NCBI GenBank assembly: GCA_945901155.1
Contig: CAMDKO010000014.1
Span: 1 to 41,621, forward strand
Direction: 5' to 3'
From: Pedobacter schmidteae
GTDB lineage: Bacteria; Bacteroidota; Bacteroidia; Sphingobacteriales; Sphingobacteriaceae
Length of the DNA stretch: 41,621 bases
The position numbers and the translations under genes were made by a program. Within the stretch, counting starts at the first letter, position 1; each line of letters starts with the position of its first letter. Under the pieces are notes generated by a model. That model was not told the origin of the DNA and did not search any database. It saw nothing but the letters and a program-made list of their open reading frames with translations. Shown one piece after another: positions 1-8,984 of the stretch.

Positions 1-396
1 AAGGCTCTGGGGGCAGATATCATCCTACTTATTGCTTCTATTTTAAATCCTAACGAAATTAAAATGCTTGCAAAGTGCGCCAAATCATTAGGGATGAATG
101 TATTACTTGAAGTGCATAATCTGGATGAATTAAATCGTAGTCTTTGTGAAGATCTAGATGCGGTTGGAGTGAACAACCGGAATTTGGGTGATTTTTCTGT
201 TTCGATTCAGCATTCTTTTGACCTGGTTGATCATATTCCTTCTGAATTTCTGAAAATCTCAGAAAGCGGAATTAGTGATCCTAAGAAAATTGCTGATCTA
301 AAAAGCGCAGGGTTTAATGGCTTTCTGATTGGAGAGAATTTTATGAAAGAAATGGATCCAGGAAAGGCAATGAAAGAGTTTGTAGCTCAAATATAA
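1..396 (+). CDS. trpC: Indole-3-glycerol phosphate synthase, C-terminal part (5' end outside window)
   Basis: The reading frame is open from base 1 and gives the last 131 residues of TrpC, the cytoplasmic TIM-barrel enzyme that closes the indole ring in tryptophan synthesis. Visible family signatures in order are ADIILLIASIL (a beta strand of the barrel), EVHNLDEL, VGVNNRNL, ISESGI and GFLIGENFM, the last forming the phosphate-binding end of the barrel. The first ATG in this stretch (base 64) is internal, because the frame upstream of it still encodes conserved TrpC sequence. The stop is TAA at 394-396. Other trp genes presumably lie upstream, outside the window. No clear terminator follows. 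Confidence 0.93.
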   Translation, partial: KALGADIILLIASILNPNEIKMLAKCAKSLGMNVLLEVHNLDELNRSLCEDLDAVGVNNRNLGDFSVSIQHSFDLVDHIPSEFLKISESGISDPKKIADLKSAGFNGFLIGENFMKEMDPGKAMKEFVAQI

Positions 397-438
397 TCAC
401 AAACCGTATTCTTGGATATTCTGACAGGGTACGATTAA

Positions 439-464
439 TTGACCCTTTCAAACTATTATCTTTG
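439..464 (+). promoter_or_regulatory. Probable hflX promoter (Bacteroidota -7 box)
   Basis: TATCTTTG at 457-464 matches the TAnnTTTG -7 box of the Bacteroidota primary sigma factor perfectly. A TTG lies at 439-441, but the 15-bp spacing is shorter than the usual 19 or so. Transcription would start near 471, giving a leader of about 14 bases. A small inverted repeat (AGGGT and ACCCT) overlaps the spacer region. Confidence 0.42.
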
Positions 465-484
465 TACTTTGTTAATACTGATAA

Positions 485-1672
485 ATGCCTAGACTAAAAT
501 TTTATGATACCACAGTAAAACCGGAAAGAGCAGTTCTCGTAGGGATAATTAAACCCGGCGAATCTGAAGAACAAACGCGGGAATATCTGGATGAATTAAA
601 ATTTCTGGTTGAGACTGCTGGTGGTGATACCCAAAAGGCATTTACACAAAGGATGCAGCGTCCCGACAGAGCAACATTCGTTGGAACTGGCAAGCTTGAA
701 GAAATAAATGCCTACGTAAAGTCGGAAGAGATAGATATGGTCATTTTTGACGACGAGCTTTCTCCTTCACAACTGAGAAATATTGAAAATGAACTTCAGG
801 TAAAGATTCTTGACAGGAGCAATCTGATCCTTGATATTTTTGCCAGAAGAGCGCAAACATCACAAGCAAAAACACAGGTTGAACTTGCACAGCTTCAGTA
901 TCTCTTACCTAGGTTAACACGTTTATGGACTCACCTTGAACGTCAAAAGGGTGGAATTGGAATGCGTGGACCTGGAGAAAGCCAGATTGAGACTGACCGT
1001 CGCTTGATCCTTAATAAAATTTCAGTTCTAAAGGAAAGACTCAAAGAAATTGATAAGCAAAACGAAACTCAACGTAAAAACAGGAGTCAGTTGGTCAGAG
1101 TATCCCTTGTTGGATATACTAACGTTGGTAAGTCAACCATCATGAATATGATCTCAAAATCTGAGGTTTTTGCTGAGAATAAACTTTTTGCTACTCTTGA
1201 TACAACAGTTAGAAAAGTTGTAATTGAAAATTTACCCTTACTGCTATCGGATACGGTTGGTTTTATCCGCAAACTTCCACATCACCTAATTGAATGTTTT
1301 AAATCTACATTGGATGAAGTGCGTGAAGCCGATGTCCTGATCCATGTTGTGGATATATCCCACCCTAATTTTGAAGATCAGATCAATACAGTGAATGAGA
1401 CACTTAAGGAAATGGGTGCGATAGATAAAGAAATAATCACCGTTTTTAATAAAATTGATGCCTATAAACCAGCTGATTATGACCCGCAAGAGGAACAAGC
1501 GCCAATGAGTCTGGCTGATTTTAAAAATAGTTGGATGAGCAAGGATCGAAATCCTGCAATTTTTATATCAGCACTCAATAGAGAAAATGTTGAGGAATTC
1601 AGGTCTGTTTTGTATGAAAAGGTAAAGGCCATTCATACAAAACGGTATCCATACGATAAATTACTTTATTAA
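485..1672 (+). CDS. hflX: GTPase HflX
   Basis: This is a 395-residue ribosome-associated GTPase of the HflX family, which splits stalled or stress-inactivated 70S ribosomes. The N-terminal HflX domain (about 15-200) ends in the glycine-rich linker GGIGMRGPGESQIETDRR (156-173). The G domain follows, with the P-loop GYTNVGKST (210-218), DTVGF (256-260), NKID (322-325) and an SAL motif near 360. Length and domain order are normal for the family. It is the first gene after trpC and probably has its own promoter. Unlike the proteobacterial hfq-hflX-hflK arrangement, the neighbour downstream is rbfA, another ribosome factor. Confidence 0.96.
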   Translation: MPRLKFYDTTVKPERAVLVGIIKPGESEEQTREYLDELKFLVETAGGDTQKAFTQRMQRPDRATFVGTGKLEEINAYVKSEEIDMVIFDDELSPSQLRNIENELQVKILDRSNLILDIFARRAQTSQAKTQVELAQLQYLLPRLTRLWTHLERQKGGIGMRGPGESQIETDRRLILNKISVLKERLKEIDKQNETQRKNRSQLVRVSLVGYTNVGKSTIMNMISKSEVFAENKLFATLDTTVRKVVIENLPLLLSDTVGFIRKLPHHLIECFKSTLDEVREADVLIHVVDISHPNFEDQINTVNETLKEMGAIDKEIITVFNKIDAYKPADYDPQEEQAPMSLADFKNSWMSKDRNPAIFISALNRENVEEFRSVLYEKVKAIHTKRYPYDKLLY

Positions 1673-1812
1673 TAGATTTTTTTATCCAGAGAGTATTAAA
1701 GAGTGATACGTAATTCTTTTTATCGAATTTGGGTCATCTTTAAAACCTGACTAATACATTCACGTCTAATTTTAGTTAATTTGTATAACAGGCCAAATAT
1801 TTCCCCCGTTTT

Positions 1813-2196
1813 ATGGAATCAAAACGTCAACAAAAGTTCGCAGGAGTTATTCAAAAAGATTTAGCTGAAATATTTCAGAGAGAAGGAATGAATTTTCTGC
1901 CTAATATAATGGTGACCATTACTAAGGTAAGGGTATCACCTGATCTTGCCATAGCCCGTGTTTATTTGAGCTTTTTTAATAGCACCAACAATTCGCTTGC
2001 TATAAATACCATTAAGTCTCATGCAAATGAGATCAGATATAAATTAGGTAATCGTATCAAAGATCAGGTAAGAATAGTGCCACAACTTGAATTTTTTCTG
2101 GACGATACCAGTGAATATGTAGAGCGAATGGATAAGATTTTTGATAAAATCAGCAAAGAACCTCGTCAGCCCGAAGATTCAGAAAGCGAAGATTAA
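1813..2196 (+). CDS. rbfA: 30S ribosome-binding factor RbfA
   Basis: This 127-residue protein matches RbfA, a cold-shock-related factor that binds immature 30S subunits and helps process the 16S rRNA 5' end. The KH-like fold is visible through the start MESKRQQKFAGVIQKDLAEIF, the central VTITKVRVSPDLAIARVYLSFF and the C-terminal VPQLEFFLDDTSEYVERMDKIFDKI, which are hallmarks of the family. The protein ends in an acidic tail. It starts 140 bases after hflX, with no strong promoter box in between, and the next gene begins 5 bases after its stop, so it is co-transcribed with the membrane protein and peptidase downstream. Confidence 0.95.
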   Translation: MESKRQQKFAGVIQKDLAEIFQREGMNFLPNIMVTITKVRVSPDLAIARVYLSFFNSTNNSLAINTIKSHANEIRYKLGNRIKDQVRIVPQLEFFLDDTSEYVERMDKIFDKISKEPRQPEDSESED

Positions 2197-2201
2197 TCAA
2201 C

Positions 2202-2831
2202 ATGAGGACTATAAGAGAACCGATAAACTTTTATACTCATTTAGTTCCTGCTATTCTGGCTATACCTGGCATGTTTTTATTGCTAAGCCGGGCAAATAGT
2301 CAGATTGAATATACAGCTGCATGGGTATATGGCATTTGTACGTTTGTCCTTTTTGGAATAAGTTCAACTTATCATAGCTATCCTACTACTGAAAGAGAGA
2401 TCCGCTTCTGGCAGAAATTTGATCATTGTTGTATATACCTGATGATAGCCGGTTCATATACACCTACTGCATTACTGGTTTTTGATGGCTGGATTCGATG
2501 GACTTTATTCGGCATGATCTGGACCATTGCTCTGGCTGGTTGTCTACTTAAAATATTTAATCGATTGAAGCATACAGGCCTTTCGCTGGCTATCTACATT
2601 TCTATGGGAGCATTGATTGTACCATTAATGGAAGAGATGGCTGAAAAATTACCGGTTTCAGCAATTGCTTGGATGGCATTAGGTGGCATTTTTTATATTG
2701 GGGGTACTTTCTTTTATTATAAGGATAAGCCTATGGGGAATACTTTTCATAGTCATGAAATATGGCATGTATTTGTTGTTGCCGGTGCTTTGTCGCATTA
2801 TATTTATAATTATTACTTTTTGTTTGCATGA
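2202..2831 (+). CDS. Hemolysin III family (PAQR-like) membrane protein
   Basis: This 209-residue polytopic protein belongs to the hemolysin III / TrhA branch of the PAQR superfamily. Signatures are the start REPINFYTHLVPA, the SSTYHSYP segment at the end of the second helix, DHCCIYLMIAGSYTPTAL, and the last-helix motif FHSHEIWHVFVVAGALSHY. The conserved histidines (in STYHS and HSHEIWH) are the metal-binding residues in the superfamily. Seven membrane spans are expected from the hydrophobic pattern. The name comes from early haemolysis work; related proteins have been linked to membrane-fluidity control, so a true haemolysin role should not be assumed. Its stop overlaps the next start by 4 bases (ATGA). 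Confidence 0.88.
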   Translation: MRTIREPINFYTHLVPAILAIPGMFLLLSRANSQIEYTAAWVYGICTFVLFGISSTYHSYPTTEREIRFWQKFDHCCIYLMIAGSYTPTALLVFDGWIRWTLFGMIWTIALAGCLLKIFNRLKHTGLSLAIYISMGALIVPLMEEMAEKLPVSAIAWMALGGIFYIGGTFFYYKDKPMGNTFHSHEIWHVFVVAGALSHYIYNYYFLFA

Positions 2832-3523
2832 GTAGGCTGACTCAGCTTGAGCTTTATTTGAATGATCATCCCGAATATGTTTCACCATTGGTTGATTTCA
2901 ATTCACAAACTGATCAATTATTTCCATTTGACTTCAGCTCTTCCAATCAGGAGCTAGATCTTCAAATAATCGCAGATACTGCATCGTTTTCATCTTGGAT
3001 ATCACAAAAACTAAAAGAGAATAATTGCCGCTACGGTATTGGTGGTTATGATGAGCATCGTACAATTTATGCTAGAAGTGAATTGTTCGATAATTTAGAA
3101 GAACCACGTCGATTGCACCTGGGTATTGACATATGGGCAGATGCAGGAACACCTGTTTATGCACCACTATCAGGCCAAATTCATAGTTTCCGGTTTAATT
3201 ACAATTTTGGTGATTATGGTGCCACATTGATAATTCAACATGATTTGGACGGTTTGATTTTACATTCTTTATATGGTCATTTGAGCCTGAGCAGTATCGA
3301 CAGAATACAAAAGGGAGCAGCAGTTAAGCAGGGTGAAAAGATTGCCGAATTTGGAATTTTTTCAGAGAATGGGAACTGGCCTCCGCATCTGCATTTTCAG
3401 CTTGTTTTTGATATGAAAGGCTATGATGGAGATTATCCTGGAGTATGTCGATTTTCTGAAAGGATCAATTTTCTCGGTAACTGTCCAGATCCTGCCATTT
3501 TGCTAAATCAAACTTTCAACTAA
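2828..3523 (+). CDS. M23-family peptidase (LytM domain)
   Basis: This 231-residue protein has an M23 LytM domain over about residues 92-220. The zinc-binding motif HLGID (H97, D101) and the second motif HLHF (H187, H189) are intact, so it should be an active glycyl or DD-endopeptidase on peptidoglycan-type peptides. The ELFDN...EEPRRLHLGIDIWADAGTPVYAP arrangement is typical of a Bacteroidota subgroup. No N-terminal signal peptide is visible, so how it reaches the periplasm is unclear. It is translationally coupled to the hemolysin-III-like gene through a 4-base overlap. Confidence 0.88.
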   Translation: MSRLTQLELYLNDHPEYVSPLVDFNSQTDQLFPFDFSSSNQELDLQIIADTASFSSWISQKLKENNCRYGIGGYDEHRTIYARSELFDNLEEPRRLHLGIDIWADAGTPVYAPLSGQIHSFRFNYNFGDYGATLIIQHDLDGLILHSLYGHLSLSSIDRIQKGAAVKQGEKIAEFGIFSENGNWPPHLHFQLVFDMKGYDGDYPGVCRFSERINFLGNCPDPAILLNQTFN

Positions 3524-3554
3524 GTTTTCTTCTTTAATTTACTAAATTTAGAGT

Positions 3555-4220
3555 ATGGTCATGAACTTGATATTTGTTTTATTTTTTAATATCACATCTC
3601 TTTTCGCGGATGAACCACCTGTTTTTAAAGGTGGACAGAAAAGTTTAGCAACCTTCATTTATAATAACCTGATCTATCCTGATTATTCGCGCGATAATTG
3701 TTTGCAGGGTACAGTCCAGGTTAGTTTTAAGATTAACCAGCAGGGTAAGATCTATTACTCAGAGGTAAAAAAGGGATTTGGGATAGACCTTGATCAAGAA
3801 GCTTTACGTGTAGTGCGACTTACTTCCGGTAGGTGGATCATGCCGGCTAATCATGATACATTAGTATCAATGGTGCTTCCAGTAAACTTTACTCTTAAGG
3901 GGTATAAATGTGAGCAGCGTACTAAAGACGAAATTAATGCCGCGATCAGTGCTTACCATGCTAGAGAAGGAATGAGTATGGTGATCTTCAATTACTATGA
4001 TAAAAAAAATCCGGGCAATTATAATGAAGCTGATGAGATTCGTATTCAAGCCATAAAAATGCAGCTAGGCTATGATGATAAATTTATTGAGCGATTAATA
4101 AAACAAGCTCAGCGTAAGCTTAAACAAGGCGACTCACAGGGCGCTTGCGAAGATTTCCAAATGGTCAGATTAGTAGGTAGTGACAGAGCAGTCAATTTAA
4201 TTGAACAACACTGTAAATAA
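3555..4220 (+). CDS. Exported protein with TonB C-terminal-like domain
   Basis: The 221-residue product starts with a hydrophobic export signal (about 1-18, ending SLFADEPP). A TonB-C-like fold follows at about 24-115: PVFKGGQKSLATFIYNNLIYPDY, GTVQVSFKINQQGKI, and a later VVRLTSGRWIMPA. The remaining 100 residues are helical and end in a GDSQGACEDFQ segment like those of Bacteroidota TPR or Sel1-like tails. It lacks the N-terminal membrane anchor and proline-rich spacer of a real TonB. It is therefore likely a periplasmic or cell-surface protein of unknown role rather than the energy transducer. ATG at 3561 is an alternative start. It lies 31 bases after the peptidase gene. Confidence 0.7.
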   Translation: MVMNLIFVLFFNITSLFADEPPVFKGGQKSLATFIYNNLIYPDYSRDNCLQGTVQVSFKINQQGKIYYSEVKKGFGIDLDQEALRVVRLTSGRWIMPANHDTLVSMVLPVNFTLKGYKCEQRTKDEINAAISAYHAREGMSMVIFNYYDKKNPGNYNEADEIRIQAIKMQLGYDDKFIERLIKQAQRKLKQGDSQGACEDFQMVRLVGSDRAVNLIEQHCK

Positions 4221-4247
4221 TTATACCTGTTTTCTTTATATTAAATA

Positions 4248-4538
4248 ATGCTAGAAAATCAAAGCAGCTTTCATAATTCACTCAATAATAAAAGAGTATT
4301 TGTGATCAGTTTTTTTGTAACACTTTTTTGGATTATTGGAAATACTGCTGATGTTTATCATTTCGCAATTACCGGGGCATTTTTTGAGCTACTCTGGCTT
4401 CCTATGCTTGCATTAATCATTTTTTTACCTGCTATTTCTATTGTTTTATTTGTCAAAGACAAATTTAATCTGAGATCATTGGCCCTGTATTCCATTCTTT
4501 TATTAACTCCGACTATTTGGCTTCTGTTTCTGAATTGA
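4248..4538 (+). CDS. Small hypothetical membrane protein
   Basis: This 96-residue product is not assigned to a known family. Three hydrophobic segments at about 16-38, 42-68 and 76-95 suggest a small inner-membrane protein. The segments are separated by short polar linkers, one being VKDKFNLRS. It sits 27 bases after the TonB-C-like gene and 21 bases before aat, all on one strand, so it is likely part of the same transcript. Function is unknown. Confidence 0.65.
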   Translation: MLENQSSFHNSLNNKRVFVISFFVTLFWIIGNTADVYHFAITGAFFELLWLPMLALIIFLPAISIVLFVKDKFNLRSLALYSILLLTPTIWLLFLN

Positions 4539-4559
4539 TTTAAGTACAATCTATTATCC

Positions 4560-5207
4560 ATGATATTTGAGTTATCTGATGATCAACTATGGTTTCCTGA
4601 ACCTGAACTTGCAGATGAGGACGGACTTCTAGCTATTGGTGGCGACCTGTCTGCCGAAAGATTATTTTTGGCCTATCAGTGCGGCATTTTTCCTTGGTTT
4701 TCTGAAGAAACCCCTATTTTATGGTATGCTCCACATCAACGGTTTGTATTGATTCCTGATCAGTTAAAAATCTCTAAATCAATGCATAAGCTATTAAATT
4801 CAGAGAAATTCAGGATTACCTTTGACACCGCTTTCCCAGATGTAATTAAAGCTTGTGCCACTATCAGTCGTCTAGATCAGGATGGTACTTGGATAACAAG
4901 TGATATGCAGGAGGCCTACATTAATTTATATAGATTAGGTATTGCACACTCAGTTGAGGTTTGGCAAAATGATCAGCTTGTTGGTGGCTTGTATGGTATT
5001 CATATAAATTCGGTCTTCTGTGGCGAGAGTATGTTTAGTAAAGTTAGTAATGCTTCGAAGGCTGCCCTGATCTGGCTTTGTCAGAATAAGAACTATAAAC
5101 TTGTTGATTGTCAGGTTCATACCAGTCATCTTGAAAGTTTGGGAGCGGGTTTTATTAGCATGGAGCAGTACCTCAACTTTTTGAATGCCGATAAAAACAA
5201 TGAATGA
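4560..5207 (+). CDS. aat: Leucyl/phenylalanyl-tRNA--protein transferase
   Basis: This 215-residue cytoplasmic enzyme transfers Leu or Phe from tRNA to N-terminal Lys or Arg of proteins, marking them for ClpAP in the N-degron pathway. Signatures are FPEPELADEDGLLAIGGDLS near the N-terminus, CGIFPWFSEETPILWYAPHQRFVL (residues about 40-64), AYINLYRLGIAHSVEVW and GGLYGIHINSVFCGESMFS. Near the C-terminus there is DCQVHTSHLESLGA. The length is normal for the family. Confidence 0.95.
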   Translation: MIFELSDDQLWFPEPELADEDGLLAIGGDLSAERLFLAYQCGIFPWFSEETPILWYAPHQRFVLIPDQLKISKSMHKLLNSEKFRITFDTAFPDVIKACATISRLDQDGTWITSDMQEAYINLYRLGIAHSVEVWQNDQLVGGLYGIHINSVFCGESMFSKVSNASKAALIWLCQNKNYKLVDCQVHTSHLESLGAGFISMEQYLNFLNADKNNE

Positions 5208-5241
5208 AAATCACTAAATTGGGCTAGATTTTTATAAAAAA

Positions 5242-5853
5242 ATGCAATTACCATATTATATTGACCTACTCGGCACATTGGTGTTTGCAATTTCAGGAGC
5301 CCTGGCTGCCTCTGATAAGAATGTGTACCGTGATATCTTTGGGGTTACTTTTACTGGTTTTGTAACAGCAGTTGGAGGTGGCACACTAAGAGACATGATC
5401 CTTGGAGCCCGACCCGCTTGGGTTTCTGATGGTAATTATCTGATAGCCATAACAATAGGGGTATTGGTTGCTATTTTTTTTAAGTATTATATTTTAAAAT
5501 ATAGAAGAACATTTTTCCTTTTTGACACCTTGGGTATCGCCCTTTATACGGTTGTTGGAGTGCAGAAATCACTTGAGTTTGGAGTTTCTCCGCTGGCTGC
5601 CATAATTATGGGAATGTTTTCAGCGGTAATGGGTGGAGTGATCAGAGACACCTTAATTAACGAGATACCGCTTATTTTTAGGAAAGAAATATATGCAACC
5701 GCATGCCTTTCGGGTGCAGCAGTATTTGTAGTATTAAAGATGTTAGGAGTTGATGACAATATGAATTCCTTTATTAGCGTATTCATTATAATACTTGTAC
5801 GAACCATTGCCGTTAAGTATAGGCTTACTCTTCCTAAAATTGGGGCTAAATGA
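5242..5853 (+). CDS. Trimeric intracellular cation (TRIC)-type channel, UPF0126 family
   Basis: This 203-residue protein has two copies of a glycine-rich helix-breaking motif, GGGTLRDMI and GGVIRDTL, each following a hydrophobic helix. This is the duplicated three-helix repeat of the bacterial TRIC / UPF0126 family (YadS, YicG relatives). Bacterial TRIC channels conduct monovalent cations, but the substrate here is unknown. About seven hydrophobic segments span the protein. Its stop codon (5851-5853) directly abuts the stop codon of the convergent SNF2 gene (5854-5856), with no base in between. Confidence 0.88.
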   Translation: MQLPYYIDLLGTLVFAISGALAASDKNVYRDIFGVTFTGFVTAVGGGTLRDMILGARPAWVSDGNYLIAITIGVLVAIFFKYYILKYRRTFFLFDTLGIALYTVVGVQKSLEFGVSPLAAIIMGMFSAVMGGVIRDTLINEIPLIFRKEIYATACLSGAAVFVVLKMLGVDDNMNSFISVFIIILVRTIAVKYRLTLPKIGAK

Positions 5854-8754
5854 TCAGTTCAGGATATCCTCAATATCTCTTACAGTTAATGATTTAACGA
5901 AACTTTCTTCAGTTGTGATCAATGATTCAGCAACCTTACGTTTTCTGTTTTGTAATGCAAGAATCTTTTCTTCAACCGTATCCTTGGTTATAAATTTATA
6001 GATAAAAACATTTTTATTTTGTCCTATCCGGTGGGTCCTGTCTATCGCTTGTTGCTCAACTGCCGGATTCCACCATGGATCCAGTATGAAAACATAATCA
6101 GCTTCTGTAAGGTTTAATCCAACTCCTCCTGCCTTGATTGAGATTAGGAAGAGCTTGATATCTTTATTTGACTGAAATTCTTTAACAACTTGACCACGTT
6201 TAGCGGTTGCCCCGTCTAGATAGGCATAGGGAGTTTTTTCTGCATCAAAGTACTTGCGGTAAATAGCGAGGTGCCTTACGAATTGTGAAAATACAAGAAC
6301 CTTATGTCCTCTAGATAGTACATTTTCGAGTGTATGAATTACATTTTCGAATTTACCGGAATCACCTGTATAATCTTCATCAATCATTCTTGGGTGATTA
6401 GCGATCTGCCTGAGTTTGGTTAATCCCTGTAATACCTGTACTTGTGATTTTTTAAAGCCTCCATTCTCAAGGTTCAGAAGTAATTCATTACGATATTCTG
6501 ATTTTATCTCTTCATAGTATTCTTTCTGTTCCTCACTCATTTGGCAGTAAAACAAATTTTCTGTTTTTGGAGGCAACTCTGTGGCAACCTGAGTTTTAGT
6601 TCTCCTTAATACAAATGGTTTTATTAATGTCTGAAGCTTTGAAGCTTTTTCTTCATCCTTTTTCTTTTCAATTGGGATTACAAATTCAGTATAAAATAGG
6701 CTTTGATTTCCTAATAACCCTGGGTTAATAAATGACATCTGTGTCCAAAGGTCATTCACAGTATTTTCAACCGGAGTTCCACTCAGAATAAGCTTATGTT
6801 TTGATTTTAAAGTTTTTACTGATTTAAATGATTTCGATGCGGGATTCTTGATATTCTGGCTTTCATCAAGAATAATATATTCATAGAAAAACGATTTTAA
6901 TATCTCAATATCAACCCTGCTAATCCCATAAGTAGTAATCACCACATCGTAATTCGAAAATATTTCGATGTCTTTATTTCTAAAGGTTCCGGTATGTGCG
7001 TGAATTTTAAGTTTAGGCGCAAATTTCTTAGCCTCATTCATCCAGTTATAAACTAGTGAAGTTGGCATTATAATCAGAGATGTAGTATGTGCACCAATTT
7101 CATGGTTATCTTCCTTAACCTTTTGAAGTAAGGCAAGGGTTTGAACCGTCTTACCAAGACCCATATCGTCTGCAAGGCAACCACCGAAATTATATTTTCT
7201 AAGGAAATGAAACCAGTCATAGCCAGCTTTTTGGTAGGGCCTTAACAGTCCATGGAAAGCTTTCGGGATATCAATTTCTTCTATTTCTTCGAAATTAGCC
7301 AGCTTTTTAAGCTTTCTGTCCATACTTACAATAGCCAGCTCACTAGTACTGAAATCATTAATCAGACCAATATGGTGTTTTTTAAGTTTCAGCTGATTGC
7401 TGCCTTCCGAAAATTGAAGCAGATTGCTGTATTGTGCAAACCATTGCTCAGGGATGACTGCAATTTGGCCTGATGGTAGTTTAAACTCGCGTATCTTATT
7501 GAGAATATGATTTTTCAGATCAACAAATGGAATCTGATACGGTCCGAAATGAACAACTGCATGAATGTCAAACCAATCATTATTTTCCCTGATCTCCAGA
7601 TCAATTTTACTTCGACCAATTACATATTGCTTGTTTCCTTGGGTTTGTTCAAACAAAAACCCATTGATTTCAAGGTCATCGTGATGCTCATTTAGCCAGT
7701 TAATAATGTTAAAAGGAGAATCTTCTGAATCCTTATCCTGGCTTACAGGATTGTAGACGTTCGAAAAAATCGATCCTGAAGAGCTTAATCCAAGCTCCTG
7801 TAATATATTGATCTTGTTTTTTTCCCAGCTTAGGGAGCGTTTTATTCGATGAAAAATATAGTCATTGTCGCGCTTCTCTGTTCGTACACTAACCCTTCTG
7901 TCGCTTCCGGATGGGAATATATAATCACCATATTTAAAATATAATTGCAATTGAGGCGCCTCGCTGTCTGAATGAAGTAATTTTAAAACAGGGACAGCTT
8001 CAAATTTCTCTGTCCTGATTTCAAACCCTTCGGCATAAACGGCATGTTTTTCAATTAGCGGGGCAACAAACTTTTCGAAATATGTTTTCTCAGAAGATTT
8101 TGGTATTGATATAAAGCGTTTATTAAGAAATGGTTGTAATTTTTTTCCTTCTACATCTTCCTCGAAATAGTAAAGAACCTCATCAAGTAATAACCATGCG
8201 GGCTGATTACAAATGATTTGCGCCTCTTTAAACATAAATTCAATTCGCTGTCCCTGAAATTTGATGGTTGGGAAATATCGTGTTTCTATCAGATTGCGTC
8301 TGAAATGAAATAATACCGATGATGGCTCATTCGCAATACTAAGCTTTTTTTCTACTGGCCAGCCTTCTTTACTCATCAGGTATAGGTCTTTGTTGCCAAT
8401 AAGTTTTAAGGCCTCAACTATTTTCCTTTCAATTTTGGGTCTTAACGTTTCGTAAATATTTTCATTAAATATGGTCCTAAAATATTCAACAGGTCTGATG
8501 GCCTTTTTATGATACCGCTTGATAATATGCCCTTGTTCAGTTTCTTCCAAGAGTTTTATAAGCTTGAAGTCCGTTTCATTTAATATGGAAGTAAACTCTA
8601 GCGCAGTTGCGCTGAAAAGCCTTTGATAAGTAAGAGAGAATCCCTTATCTGAATTTAATTGTACAACATGTGGTTCGATCAAAAAGCCTAAAAACTCATG
8701 TTTACAGATTGAGTATACAATTTTACATGGCTTTTCGCTATCTACTCTTAACAT
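5854..8754 (-). CDS. SNF2-family DEAD/DEAH-type helicase (Swi2/Snf2 ATPase)
   Basis: This is a 966-residue Snf2-like ATPase. The first 490 or so residues form a long, family-specific N-terminal region without recognised motifs. The Snf2 motor follows: LRPYQKAGYDWFHFL, Walker A DDMGLGKT (529-536), motif II DESQNIKN (630-637), LSGTPVEN, and the C-terminal helicase lobe with VFSQFV, GGVGLNL and the arginine-finger motif DRTHRIGQ. Bacterial members act on DNA-protein complexes, and some on RNA polymerase (RapA), but this one has neither the RapA N-terminal domains nor a visible SWIM zinc motif. It runs opposite to and abuts the TRIC gene. No matching -7 box was found in the 230 bases upstream. 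Confidence 0.92.
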   Translation of the reverse strand: MLRVDSEKPCKIVYSICKHEFLGFLIEPHVVQLNSDKGFSLTYQRLFSATALEFTSILNETDFKLIKLLEETEQGHIIKRYHKKAIRPVEYFRTIFNENIYETLRPKIERKIVEALKLIGNKDLYLMSKEGWPVEKKLSIANEPSSVLFHFRRNLIETRYFPTIKFQGQRIEFMFKEAQIICNQPAWLLLDEVLYYFEEDVEGKKLQPFLNKRFISIPKSSEKTYFEKFVAPLIEKHAVYAEGFEIRTEKFEAVPVLKLLHSDSEAPQLQLYFKYGDYIFPSGSDRRVSVRTEKRDNDYIFHRIKRSLSWEKNKINILQELGLSSSGSIFSNVYNPVSQDKDSEDSPFNIINWLNEHHDDLEINGFLFEQTQGNKQYVIGRSKIDLEIRENNDWFDIHAVVHFGPYQIPFVDLKNHILNKIREFKLPSGQIAVIPEQWFAQYSNLLQFSEGSNQLKLKKHHIGLINDFSTSELAIVSMDRKLKKLANFEEIEEIDIPKAFHGLLRPYQKAGYDWFHFLRKYNFGGCLADDMGLGKTVQTLALLQKVKEDNHEIGAHTTSLIIMPTSLVYNWMNEAKKFAPKLKIHAHTGTFRNKDIEIFSNYDVVITTYGISRVDIEILKSFFYEYIILDESQNIKNPASKSFKSVKTLKSKHKLILSGTPVENTVNDLWTQMSFINPGLLGNQSLFYTEFVIPIEKKKDEEKASKLQTLIKPFVLRRTKTQVATELPPKTENLFYCQMSEEQKEYYEEIKSEYRNELLLNLENGGFKKSQVQVLQGLTKLRQIANHPRMIDEDYTGDSGKFENVIHTLENVLSRGHKVLVFSQFVRHLAIYRKYFDAEKTPYAYLDGATAKRGQVVKEFQSNKDIKLFLISIKAGGVGLNLTEADYVFILDPWWNPAVEQQAIDRTHRIGQNKNVFIYKFITKDTVEEKILALQNRKRKVAESLITTEESFVKSLTVRDIEDILN

Positions 8755-8892
8755 TGGGATTTAGAAAAAATATTGGCAAGCTCACCAATAAAAAATTCTA
8801 AATTTAAACAGAATTTTCTTGTTTTAGGGGTCACTCAAAAGAAATGTTATTTTTTGATATAAAGTGCCCTTACAATAAAAAAATAACAATAA

Positions 8893-8911
8893 AATATAGC
8901 TTTGCTATCGT
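8893..8911 (-). terminator. Weak hairpin downstream of dapF
   Basis: Five base pairs (ATAGC and GCTAT, loop TTT) lie at 8896-8908. On the minus strand the stem is preceded by A7 and followed by a T-rich run, so it could act as a weak terminator for dapF. The rest of 8755-8984 is AT-rich and shows no gene or RNA that I can support. Confidence 0.3.
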
Positions 8912-8984
8912 TTTTTTGTGGATTTCGGAATAATCGTAGAGTAATTTGATTGCTGTAATCTTCTAGATTGATATTTTTTCAGCC